A stretch of 64,000 bases of DNA, taken from NCBI GenBank assembly GCA_948688495.1, contig CAPQSW010000007.1, forward strand, positions 37,773 through 101,772, read 5' to 3'. Below, piece by piece: positions 24,713 through 34,000 of the stretch. Position numbers and translations under genes: made by a program. The notes under the pieces are model-generated. The model was not told the origin of the DNA and ran no database searches. It worked only from the letters and a program-made list of their open reading frames with translations. Source of the DNA: an uncultured Lachnospiraceae bacterium. GTDB lineage: Bacteria; Bacillota; Clostridia; Lachnospirales; Lachnospiraceae. Every line of letters begins with the position of its first letter. The first letter of the stretch is position 1.

Positions 24713-25327
24713 ATGAGGCGTGTAATGAGGAGACAAAAGGGGACAGAAGACAGGGAACACGGCAGGAAATCCTGGTTTATGCGGTTAACAGAATTTTTTT
24801 ATAAAAGGAGTACGGCCCAGGAAGATTTGGGGGAGGCTAAAGAGGAAGCGGCTTATCCCAGGGAAAACCCTTATCTGCATAAACTGCGCGGTATTCTGGA
24901 ACAGATTCTTTCCCGCTATCAGCTGTCCTACCGGGAGTTTCGTCCGTTGTTAATTGATACGGATACGCCGCCGGAATCCATGTTGGATGAGGACCAGGTG
25001 GAAATTGTGTTGGAGCAGATTTCACAGGATTTAAATTTTCTTCGGATTGTTACGGACCGTCCTGTATATTTTGAGGAGTATATTCAAAGAATGTATGAGG
25101 ATAATGGTCTGGTTGTTCAGGTATGCCCCAGGGGAGGAGAATATTTGACGGATGTCAATGTTATTCTGGATATGGAGCAGAAAGGGGAGTGTCCGCTGAA
25201 GCATATGAGAGAGGATATGCTTTATATTCCGGTGTATAAGCGGGAGTGGCGTCAGGTTGAAAATATGGGGAATCTTGACATTTCCATACCTATCGGTTAT
25301 AATACTGTGATTGTTAAAGGAGTGTAA
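24713..25327 (+). CDS. Conserved-looking hypothetical protein between dusB and greA
   Basis: 204 residues, soluble, with a basic N-terminal 45 and then an acidic mixed alpha/beta domain (YLHKLRGILEQILSRYQLSYREF; VTDRPVYFEEYIQRMYEDNG). No family recognised. ATG 24713 has no clear ribosome binding site; ATG 24725 has GAGG 6 nt upstream and may be the real start. Its place in a tight operon of translation and cofactor genes suggests a housekeeping role, but this is inference. Confidence 0.7.
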   Translation: MRRVMRRQKGTEDREHGRKSWFMRLTEFFYKRSTAQEDLGEAKEEAAYPRENPYLHKLRGILEQILSRYQLSYREFRPLLIDTDTPPESMLDEDQVEIVLEQISQDLNFLRIVTDRPVYFEEYIQRMYEDNGLVVQVCPRGGEYLTDVNVILDMEQKGECPLKHMREDMLYIPVYKREWRQVENMGNLDISIPIGYNTVIVKGV

Positions 25328-25365
25328 GAATCCTTTTATCATGTAAGTTAGGAAGGTGTAGTATT

Positions 25366-25845
25366 ATGGAAAAGAAAAATTTGTTGACTTATGAAGGCCT
25401 GCAGAAGCTGGAGACGGAATTGCATGACCTCAAAGTAGTAAAAAGAAAAGAAGTTTCTCAGAAGATAAAGGAAGCAAGGGAACAGGGGGATCTTTCTGAG
25501 AATGCGGAGTATGACGCTGCAAAGGACGAGCAGCGCGACATAGAAGCAAGGATAGAAGAAATTGAGAAAATTCTCAAGAACGCAGAGGTTGTAGTAGAAG
25601 ATGAAGTGGATCTTGATAAAATCAATGTAGGATGTAAGGTTCGGATTTTGGACTGCGAATTTGACGAAGAATTAGAATATAAAATTGTGGGATCTACCGA
25701 GGCAAGCAGCCTTCAGGGAAAGATTTCAAATGAATCCCCGGTAGGAAAGGCACTGATAGGGGCAAAAGTAGGGGATACCGTATCTATTGAGACACAGGCA
25801 GGAGTTATACAGTATAAAGTATTAGGAATCCAGCGTTCCAACTAG
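25366..25845 (+). CDS. greA: Transcription elongation factor GreA
   Basis: 159 residues. N-terminal coiled coil with GLQKLETELHDLK and QGDLSENAEYDAAKDEQ, whose tip acidic residues enter the RNA polymerase secondary channel to stimulate transcript cleavage, followed by the FKBP-like C-terminal domain (ISNESPVGKALIGAKVGD). Immediately precedes lysS, as in many Clostridia. Confidence 0.97.
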   Translation: MEKKNLLTYEGLQKLETELHDLKVVKRKEVSQKIKEAREQGDLSENAEYDAAKDEQRDIEARIEEIEKILKNAEVVVEDEVDLDKINVGCKVRILDCEFDEELEYKIVGSTEASSLQGKISNESPVGKALIGAKVGDTVSIETQAGVIQYKVLGIQRSN

Positions 25846-25857
25846 GAGGAAAAGAAG

Positions 25858-27984
25858 ATGGCACAGAACAATCAATCACCGGGACAAGATCTGAATCAGT
25901 TGTTAAAGGTTCGTCATGAGAAATTAGAGGATTTGCAGAACAACGGCAAAGACCCGTTTCAAATTACGAAATATGAGGTCACAAAACATAGTCAGGAAAT
26001 CAAGGATAACTTTGATACATTGGAGGGCCAGACGGTCAGTGTTGCCGGCAGGATGATGTTCAAACGTGTGATGGGAAAAGCTTCCTTTTGTAATGTGCAG
26101 GATTTAGAGGGCGATATACAGGCGTATGTTGCAAGGGATAGTGTCGGAGAGGATAGTTATAAGGATTTCAAGAAATATGACGTGGGGGATATTCTGGGCA
26201 TCAAGGGAGAGGTATTTACCACGAAGACCGGAGAAATATCCATCCATGCAACAAAGGTCACGCTGCTCTCCAAGAGCCTGCAGATTTTGCCGGAAAAATA
26301 CCACGGTCTCACAGATACAGATACGAGATACCGCCAGAGGTATGTGGATTTGATTATGAACAGCGAGGTAAAGGATACCTTTATTAAGCGTTCCAAAATA
26401 TTAAGCAGTATCCGCCGTTTCCTGGACGGTCAGGGATTTATGGAGGTGGAGACGCCGATGCTGGTAAGCAATGCCGGAGGCGCTGCTGCAAGACCTTTTG
26501 AGACGCATTTTAATGCTTTGAATGAAGATTTTAAGCTTCGCATTTCGTTGGAGCTTCCTTTGAAGCGCCTGATTGTAGGGGGGCTGGAGCGCGTGTATGA
26601 GATTGGACGTGTATTCCGTAATGAGGGTCTTGACACGCGGCATAATCCGGAATTTACCTTAATGGAGCTTTATCAGGCATATACGGATTACCACGGCATG
26701 ATGGATTTGACAGAAAATCTGTACCGTTATGTGGCAAAAGAGGTAAACGGCTCTGAAATTATTACCTATGGCGAACATGAGATGGACTTATCCAAGCCTT
26801 TTGCACGCATTACCATGGTGGATGCTGTGAAAAAGTATGCCAATGTTGATTTTGACGAGATTAAGACGACGGAAGAAGCAAAGAAGCTTGCCGATGAGCA
26901 TCATATTGAATATGAGGACAGGCATAGGAAGGGCGACATTCTGAATCTGTTTTTTGAGGAGTATGTGGAGGAACATTTGATCCAGCCCACATTTGTGATG
27001 GACCATCCAATTGAGATTTCTCCGCTGACGAAGAAAAAGCCGGACAACCCGGATTATGTGGAACGGTTTGAGTTCTTTATGAATGGATGGGAGATGGCGA
27101 ATGCCTATTCGGAACTGAATGACCCGATTGACCAGCGCGAGCGTTTTAAGGCGCAGGAGGAGCAGTTTGCCGCCGGTGATGCCGAGGCGAACCATACGGA
27201 TGAGGATTTCCTGAATGCACTCAGCATTGGTATGCCGCCAACGGGTGGAATTGGTTACGGTATTGACCGTTTGGTGATGATGATGACAAATTCACCTGCG
27301 ATTCGCGATGTTTTGATCTTCCCGACAATGAAAAGTCTGGAAAAGAAGCCGTCCGGCAATGTTAAGGCAGACAAAAAAGAATCTAATGCTCCGGCAAAAC
27401 AGAGCAGTATTTCCAGAGAACAGGCGTTGGAGCTGCTTATGAAATATAACAAGGAGCCGTTCCACATTCAGCACGGTTTGACGGTGGAAGGCGTGATGCG
27501 TTGGTTTGCGAAGGAGCTTGGGTACGCACAGGAAGAAGAATTTTGGGGAATTACCGGACTGCTTCATGATATAGATTTTGAGCTCTATCCCGAGGAACAT
27601 TGCAAGAAAGCTCCTGAGCTTTTGCGTGAGGCAGGAGTGAACGAGGAGATGATCTACGCAATCTGCTCTCACGGTTACGGAATCTGCAGTGAGGAGGAAC
27701 CGAAGCTTGAGATGGAGAAAGTGCTTTTTGCAGCGGACGAGCTGACCGGATTGATCTGGTCCTGTGCGTTGATGCGTCCGTCAAAGAGCACGATGGATTT
27801 GGAGGTTAAGAGCCTCAAGAAGAAGTTTAAGGATAAGAGGTTTGCTGCCGGCTGCTCGAGAGATGTTATTTCCCAGGGCGCAGAGCGGCTTGGCTGGGAG
27901 CTGGATGATTTGTTTGACAAGACGATCCAGGCAATGCGAAGCTGTGAGACGGCTGTGGCAGAGGAGATGGAGAAGCTCTCCTAG
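25858..27984 (+). CDS. lysS: Lysyl-tRNA synthetase (class II) fused to a C-terminal HD-domain
   Basis: 708 residues. Residues 1-500 are a complete LysRS: OB-fold anticodon domain, motif 2 (RVFRNEGLDTRHNPEFTLME) and motif 3 (GIGYGIDRLVMMM). A charged linker (about 500-525) leads to an HD-superfamily module (about 530-700) with H570-D571 in LLHDIDF, EEHC and a later CSHGYGI histidine, plus ADELTGLIWSCALMRPSKS. The HD module resembles stand-alone clostridial HDIG-type proteins; its substrate is unknown. One continuous frame, with no slip signal at the junction. LysRS normally ends near residue 500. Confidence 0.95.
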   Translation: MAQNNQSPGQDLNQLLKVRHEKLEDLQNNGKDPFQITKYEVTKHSQEIKDNFDTLEGQTVSVAGRMMFKRVMGKASFCNVQDLEGDIQAYVARDSVGEDSYKDFKKYDVGDILGIKGEVFTTKTGEISIHATKVTLLSKSLQILPEKYHGLTDTDTRYRQRYVDLIMNSEVKDTFIKRSKILSSIRRFLDGQGFMEVETPMLVSNAGGAAARPFETHFNALNEDFKLRISLELPLKRLIVGGLERVYEIGRVFRNEGLDTRHNPEFTLMELYQAYTDYHGMMDLTENLYRYVAKEVNGSEIITYGEHEMDLSKPFARITMVDAVKKYANVDFDEIKTTEEAKKLADEHHIEYEDRHRKGDILNLFFEEYVEEHLIQPTFVMDHPIEISPLTKKKPDNPDYVERFEFFMNGWEMANAYSELNDPIDQRERFKAQEEQFAAGDAEANHTDEDFLNALSIGMPPTGGIGYGIDRLVMMMTNSPAIRDVLIFPTMKSLEKKPSGNVKADKKESNAPAKQSSISREQALELLMKYNKEPFHIQHGLTVEGVMRWFAKELGYAQEEEFWGITGLLHDIDFELYPEEHCKKAPELLREAGVNEEMIYAICSHGYGICSEEEPKLEMEKVLFAADELTGLIWSCALMRPSKSTMDLEVKSLKKKFKDKRFAAGCSRDVISQGAERLGWELDDLFDKTIQAMRSCETAVAEEMEKLS

Positions 27985-28013
27985 TGGATAAAAATAACAG
28001 GGTTTTAATGAAG

Positions 28014-28046
28014 AAGGCTGAACGGCGATATGCTGTTTGGCCTTTT
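28014..28046 (+). terminator. Intrinsic terminator after lysS
   Basis: AAGGCTGAAC (28014-28023) pairs with GTTTGGCCTT (28035-28044) with two wobble pairs, followed by T residues. Ends the argF-lysS operon. Confidence 0.65.
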
Positions 28047-28191
28047 AGAAAGGTATCAGCACGCGCCGTTCCTCGTCTCCTGTCAAGTCGTCGGAATTTA
28101 TATAGTTGCTGATTTTGAAGATTCGTGATAACATAAACATAGCAGTTATGGAACGTGAAGTGAAGGAATATCTGAAAGATGGGTGGCGTTT

Positions 28192-30534
28192 ATGAGACAA
28201 ATGAAAAAGGTGCTGATGTTATTGCTGTGTATGGGGATTATCCTACAGGTCCAAGGCGCAGTATCAGCAGAAGCGGCAGCGTTTAAATGGGATATTTCCA
28301 ATATAAAGCTGGAACATAAGAAGATATCTTTTACCATCAACCAGGTCGATAAAGCGCAGAATGCGACGGTTGTTGTATTAAACTCCCAAAAGGAAGAAAT
28401 CTTATCGCAGAGTTATTCTATTTCAAACCAGAAAGAGGATGTTGTGATTGAGCTGGAAGGGGAAAAAGGCCTTTTGGCGGATTCTGAAAATGGGGATTCC
28501 CAAACGGAATACTATTTGTATCTAAAAGACGAAGATGGGAATGCCGCCACAGATACATGCCAGGCGTATTTACAGCATCATAATTTTGGCTGGGGTCAAT
28601 TGCGGGCAACAGCTTATCCTAATTGGATGGAAATTACAGAATTTAAACTTGATGGCGCTCAGCCTCATTTTTCTGCGGTTGTAGGTTTTCAGGAGTATGA
28701 GGGAGTACAGAATGAAGACGGCGTTATCATTATTGATTATCCGGATCAGGAAGATGGGACTTATGTCCAGCTAAAATGGCGGGATGACTATGGCTGTTCT
28801 GGCACAGAGGATTATCGGGTAAAAAGCGAGGAGACAATCATCAGCATTCCAGATATAGAAGTCTGGCGGGACAGCATAACAACGGATTATTATATTCTGG
28901 ATGATGACCAGAGGCTTGCAGTAAAAATAGGAGATAACATATATTATGGCAGTTATGGTGCGGGGGAAGATGGAAAAGTGATAGTTTATCCCCAGATATC
29001 CAGGGATATTTCTTCCGTCACAATCTGGTCTGAGTTTAAAAATGGGAGAAAGACCCAGGAAATGACGCGTGAGATAAGAGACTGTGATTTTTCAGAGTAC
29101 ATAGGTTATATTACGGCACGTCCGAAAAAAGCTTTTGGAACGGTTAAGACGAATGCGTATGGGCAGTCGCCGGTTTCTGTATCTGTTATGATAGACGGGC
29201 GTCAGTACCGGGCGGATATCAAGAACGGAACGTATACCATAGATTATCCGATTCAGAGAGACGGAAGGCTGCTGGAGTTTATATTTACGGACAGGCATGG
29301 ATGCATGTATTCCGATCAGGAGAATGTAGAAAATGAACTAAGCTATTTCGAAATAGAGCCAGAGGAAGATATTCAATGCGAAAAAATATTAAAGAAATCT
29401 ACCAGGGCCCAAATGCCGGAGAAAGGGATGCGGCTGTGTGTCCAAATTGGGAATAACGTATATTACAGCAAATATTCCAGTAAGGATTTTGAATGGGTGA
29501 GGGCCAATTATCCGCAACAGAAAGTCGGGACCAAAGTTACCATTTGGTTTGAAGACAGGGAGAGCTCTTATACAAAGAAGATGAAAGAGACAATCTATGA
29601 TAAAATAATGTTCTATACGGCGAAGGCAAGCCCAACGCAGCTTACCGGTAAATATACAGGGGAAGGCAAGCCAAGGATTGCAGCCGTAGTATCCGGCAAA
29701 GAGTACGAATGTAAGATGGTGAAGAAGTGGGATGATGAGCTTGAGTATTATTATAAATTTTCCGTATCTTATCCCAAGCAGAAGGTCAATTCTTACGTTA
29801 AAATTAAGATAGCAGATGATGACGGATATGGTAATACCGGGAAAGTCAAAATAAAAAATATCCCTCCTAAGATAACCATATCAAGCATCACTTCGGGGAG
29901 CGTGAAAATTACTGGTAAGACGACTGCCGGGTCAAAGGTCACGGCCAAAATTAATGGAAAAAAATACAAAGGAAAGGCAAATAAATCTGGAAAGTATACC
30001 ATCAGGATAAAGCAGGCAAAAGTGGGAACTAAGGTTAAAGTGTCGGTTGTGACACCGGAAGGATATACTGGCTCTAAGACTGCAAAAGTAAAGCTTGCGT
30101 CCGGTTATGTGAAGATTCCAGATTACATATTTAAGACCAGCAGCCAGATTACCCTTAAAGTCCAAAAGGGTCAGAAAGGCGATAAGGTTAGAGTAAATGT
30201 AGGCGGTGCAATCTATACGAAGACCATAAAGAACACAAAGAAAAGCCAGAATGTGACGGTCAATATCAATCCAGCTGGCGCGGGAACCAGTATCACAGCC
30301 GAGCTGACGGACAAATTTGGAAAAGTAAAACATACATATAACGATATGGTTTATTTTGGGGACACGATCTATATTGGAATGACTGAGGAGGAGGCGTGCC
30401 TTACTACATGGGGAACTCCGCAGAGGAACAATTGGGGAGGAATAATCCAATGGGTATACCGGAGTGGTTCCACCACGCTCTATGTATATATTGTGGATGG
30501 CAGGGTTTCGGATATTCAGCAGTTGAATTATTAG
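28192..30534 (+). CDS. Secreted Ig-repeat protein with a C-terminal BamE/SmpA-like motif
   Basis: About 780 residues. A signal peptide (MKKVLMLLLCMGIILQVQG, cleaved near AVSA) is followed by alternating repeats. One type has the pattern LAVKIGDNIYYG / LCVQIGNNVYYS with TIW; the other has a glycine/tyrosine DYGC or RHGC turn. A lysine-rich Ig-like segment (about 555-640) comes next. The last 60 residues (IGMTEEEACLTTWGTPQRNN, then WVYRSGSTTLYVYIVDGRV) resemble the BamE/SmpA fold, here in a Gram-positive context. No enzyme motif and no LPXTG. Start ATG 28192 follows GGGTGG; ATG 28201 is an alternative. Confidence 0.7.
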   Translation: MRQMKKVLMLLLCMGIILQVQGAVSAEAAAFKWDISNIKLEHKKISFTINQVDKAQNATVVVLNSQKEEILSQSYSISNQKEDVVIELEGEKGLLADSENGDSQTEYYLYLKDEDGNAATDTCQAYLQHHNFGWGQLRATAYPNWMEITEFKLDGAQPHFSAVVGFQEYEGVQNEDGVIIIDYPDQEDGTYVQLKWRDDYGCSGTEDYRVKSEETIISIPDIEVWRDSITTDYYILDDDQRLAVKIGDNIYYGSYGAGEDGKVIVYPQISRDISSVTIWSEFKNGRKTQEMTREIRDCDFSEYIGYITARPKKAFGTVKTNAYGQSPVSVSVMIDGRQYRADIKNGTYTIDYPIQRDGRLLEFIFTDRHGCMYSDQENVENELSYFEIEPEEDIQCEKILKKSTRAQMPEKGMRLCVQIGNNVYYSKYSSKDFEWVRANYPQQKVGTKVTIWFEDRESSYTKKMKETIYDKIMFYTAKASPTQLTGKYTGEGKPRIAAVVSGKEYECKMVKKWDDELEYYYKFSVSYPKQKVNSYVKIKIADDDGYGNTGKVKIKNIPPKITISSITSGSVKITGKTTAGSKVTAKINGKKYKGKANKSGKYTIRIKQAKVGTKVKVSVVTPEGYTGSKTAKVKLASGYVKIPDYIFKTSSQITLKVQKGQKGDKVRVNVGGAIYTKTIKNTKKSQNVTVNINPAGAGTSITAELTDKFGKVKHTYNDMVYFGDTIYIGMTEEEACLTTWGTPQRNNWGGIIQWVYRSGSTTLYVYIVDGRVSDIQQLNY

Positions 30535-30539
30535 GTATA

Positions 30540-30635
30540 GTGGCGGTGGATAACGGTATACGGACGATAGCATTTCCGTCTATCTCGACGGGAGTGTACG
30601 GCTATGCGGTAGATGAGGCTGCGCTTTTGGCTTTT
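30540..30635 (+). pseudogene. Relic of a macro-domain (ADP-ribose/O-acetyl-ADP-ribose binding) gene
   Basis: One frame encodes VDNGIRTIAFPSISTGVYGY followed by AVDEAALLA, the hallmark of YmdB-type macro domains (ENGIRTIAFPAISTGVYGYP...DEAA). Nothing upstream or downstream continues the fold. The upstream frame is the 3' end of the preceding gene and the downstream part is A/T-rich. About 32 codons survive, so this is a gene fragment. Confidence 0.75.
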
Positions 30636-30711
30636 AGTAAACTTTTTGGCGTAAAATTTTTTTTTCATAATAAAAATTTGCTTTTTAAAACAGGAATATA
30701 AAGTTATTGTT

Positions 30712-30755
30712 GAGGATCAGGATTGAGGTATTTTGAAAAATCCTGGTTCTCTTTT
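30712..30755 (+). terminator. Intrinsic terminator after the macro-domain relic
   Basis: A 13-bp stem (30712-30724 with 30739-30751, two or three wobble pairs) followed by TTTTGTTTT. It probably once ended the macro-domain transcript and now ends the preceding gene. Confidence 0.75.
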
Positions 30756-30796
30756 GTTTTGTATACTATATTAGTTTGAATATAGGAATCAGAATT

Positions 30797-30816
30797 TTTG
30801 GTAAATATTTACTAAA
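30797..30816. promoter_or_regulatory. Operator-like palindrome upstream of the first giant LamG gene
   Basis: GTAAATATTTAC (30801-30812) is a perfect palindrome, extended by TTT/AAA on the outside. It lies about 40 bp upstream of the extended -10 promoter, a position suited to an activator. The regulator is unknown. Confidence 0.4.
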
Positions 30817-30851
30817 AGATATTGAAAAAAATACTAAAATAAAGTAAAATG

Positions 30852-30860
30852 TGATATAAC
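30852..30860 (+). promoter_or_regulatory. Extended -10 promoter of the first giant LamG gene
   Basis: TGA-TATAAC (TGN plus -10 hexamer at 30855-30860). There is no convincing -35 element. The leader to the ATG is about 165 nt. Confidence 0.45.
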
Positions 30861-31033
30861 AAAATGATTTATGAATTATCCAAAAGGAAATGACTGGAAG
30901 GGATATTCATAGCATGTGCTCAGAAAGGAGGAAAGTGTGAACGGGCAGGAAAGATGAGTAACAGCAGAAATGGCGGTTGACGCGGACGTGGAGCGGTGCG
31001 CGCCGCTACCTATTTTAAGAAGGAGAGAGGAAA
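30861..31033 (+). other. Leader of the first giant LamG gene with two coupled mini-ORFs
   Basis: After AAAGGAGGA (30924-30932), a GTG-started 6-codon ORF (30937-30957) overlaps an 8-codon ATG ORF (30954-30980) through ATGA. A small hairpin AGCGG/CCGCT (30992-30996, 31003-31007) follows before the real AAGGAGAGAGG site. Their expression is not established; the pattern resembles leader peptides. Confidence 0.35.
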
Positions 31034-34000
31034 ATGAAGAAAGGAAAAAGACTATTAGCAGGTTTGCTGACAGCGGTAATGGTATTTACCAGTACCGGAT
31101 TCAAAGATATGTCTTTTGTTAAGGCAGCAACGGCCGACTTCTCACAAGAAATCAAGGTATCAGGTACTCTTGGCGGTTCAGGTGACCAGGGTACAGATGA
31201 TGCGCAAACAATAGTTGCAGCATATTATGACGGTGACCAGCCGCCAGAGAATGGTAGTGCAACATCAGCAGCTTATGTTGCATGGACGACGTGTCGTGGA
31301 AATGTGGATAAGGCAGATTCAGCCCGTATAGGATGCCTGCAGTTTGAGCTTCCTGAAAATTTAATCAAAGATAATATTCAGACCGCGACAGTGACGTTAA
31401 ATGTGGTATCAATGCAAAAAGCTGAATGTACAAGTACCAGTAATTCGGGTACAAATAATTTTACAAAATTAGCACTTTATCAGACCGATAACAGCGGGGA
31501 AGTAAATCCGGCTGATGATGCGACATATTATGCAAAAAATAATGATTATAAACTGGCAGCCGCATCATGGGGAGACAAAAAATTAATATCAAGTGCAACG
31601 GTAGCTATTCCGAACGATACAATTATAAGCGGAAAGGTTACATTTGATGTGAAAGAAGCATTAAAGAATGCCTGTGATGCAGAGTCAGGGATTATGACGC
31701 TTCGTGTTATGGCCCCTAAGGGTATGGTATATATTTCGAATGAGCAGTCTCAGGGAAATGAGCCGGAGTTAACGATTGATGCATCAAAGGCGAATGTCAG
31801 CATAGCATATGTTGACGAAAGTAACGCTAAGATTAGAGACGATAAAGTCTTACCTGAACAACAGACAATAGGTCAGAGTTATACATATATAGTACCAGAA
31901 GACGAAAAAGTTATTAAGACGGAAACGGGTGTATATGGGTATGACGAGGGTAGCCAAACCAGCATAACAGTTGCGGATACGGGAAATGTGGTTACATTGA
32001 AATATACGAAAGCAAGTCCGGTTTCTGTTAGCAGTCCTTCAACAATTTATGTCATTGAAGGAAATGCGCCTGTCCTTCCAAAACAGCTGCCTGCAGATAC
32101 ACAAATACAGGGAATTACTGCTCCTGTAGATGTGGTCTGGGAAAATGTTTCCGAATGGAAGGTTGGAGATAATACAGTAAAAGGAACCGTAAAGGAGCTT
32201 GCTGATGCTCAGGTAACGGCAAAGGTTCATGTGTATGAATGTGACCAGGATTATTTAATTCCAAATACTGCCAACGGTGTTTATACAGCGGATGGAGATG
32301 CAAATTATAATAATTCTTCTCCTGGTGTCATGTATCAGTTTGGTAAGAAATATAAAGGCAGGATTATTACAGAATTTGATCTTAAGACAACAAGAAAAAC
32401 AAATGATAATGATAAAGCGATCATTTACCTTGATTCACAACAGGAGACTGGCGCAGCATGGGGAACATCCACTGCAAGAATGTATTTCCAGGGAAGTGTA
32501 TTTGGAACAACAAGCGGTGAAGATAGTTCGGAAGCATATAAAACAAATGCTACCATTAATTCAAAAGTGCCTCATGATGCAGCGCAGATATATCGTGTGC
32601 GTATGGAGATAGATTCATCAAATAAACCAAGTAATTTTAAGGTATTTATTACGGATGAAAAAGGTGTTGAAACGGAAATCAGCCAGACGGGAGGAAACAG
32701 ATTTCGTTATTACAGCACAGGCGAAATTCAGGCGCTTTTCCTGGGACGTTATGGTTTTGAGGTCACCAACCACAAAATCTCCTGGCAGTCCGGTTATACC
32801 ACAGCACAGATTGATTATCTGAAACCGGACGGCACAAAACTGGCAGATTCTACTACATCTAAGGAAATGCCGGGGTCTTCTAAGACTATCGATACGGCAA
32901 TGTTTACTCCAAAGAGTGAAGGAAGCGCCACCTATCTGTTTGACGCCGACAATTCGGGCTGGGATGTAGATGGTGATGGAACAATTGACGGCGGCGACAC
33001 GCCTAATACAGCAACTATGCCGGCAGCAGAAGGGAAAGCCATATACAGGGCGGTCTATAAACAGGCGGCATTTGTTGATGTGGCAGAGGCAATTGAGACG
33101 GAGACATTGACAGGCAAACAGCCGATTCTCCCGCTGACGGTGAAAGCAAACTATGAAGGTGTGGCGGATCCGATACCTACTGAGGTTGCCTGGGATTATG
33201 ATAAATTTGATTTTACCACAGAGACGCCGGATGCGGCGCCTCTGGAAGTGACGGGAACACTTGTGAATGGCGAGAAAGTAACGGCAAAGGTACATGTAAA
33301 ACATGCATATCTTCTGGCAAGCTATACATTTGATGGGGAAAATCCTGCGGCAGACAGCACAGGCAGACATGCGGACGCAGACCTCCACGGTGTAACAACC
33401 GCTGATATTGCCGGAGTTGACAGTGGCAGCAATGGTGTAAAATTAACAGGCGGAAGTAACGGAACCTCTTATGTGAAGCTGCCGGATGACTTGCTGCAGC
33501 TCACAAAAGCAGACGGCGCCAAAGAGACGCAGGATGACTTTACGCTTTCTATGTTTATAAACCGTGAGAGCCAGGGGAACTCTTTTGCTATGATTCTGCA
33601 TGCGACAGAACTGAACAAACCTTATAGCCAGGGAGGTCCGAAAGGTCATCTTGGCCTCATTAACAAAGACACTCTGATGGATATGGAATACAGAATCGGA
33701 GGTACGACGAAGGCAAACCTGACAGCAAAGGATGAAAATGGCAATAATATCATTACCCCGGTTGGCCAGTGGACGCATGTCGCAGTCGTGACAAATGGCA
33801 CGAACAATACGGCAAAGCTGTATCTGGATGGCGTTCTTGTAGGGACGGTCACAGGCATATGCAAACCCTCCCAGCTTACGGCGCAGAATAACTGCCTGGG
33901 ACGTGCTTCCTGGGACAATCAGGATTACAAAGCGACCTTTGATGATTTCCAGGTATACAATGGCATATTGACCGAGAAAGAAATTCAGGATATTGCCAAC

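Noticed and set aside
30396..30701. A 101-codon ORF overlapping the end of the Ig-repeat gene
   Set aside because: Only its middle 30 or so codons look like protein (macro domain). The start overlaps the upstream gene in another frame and the end is A/T-rich. Treated as a relic, not a gene.
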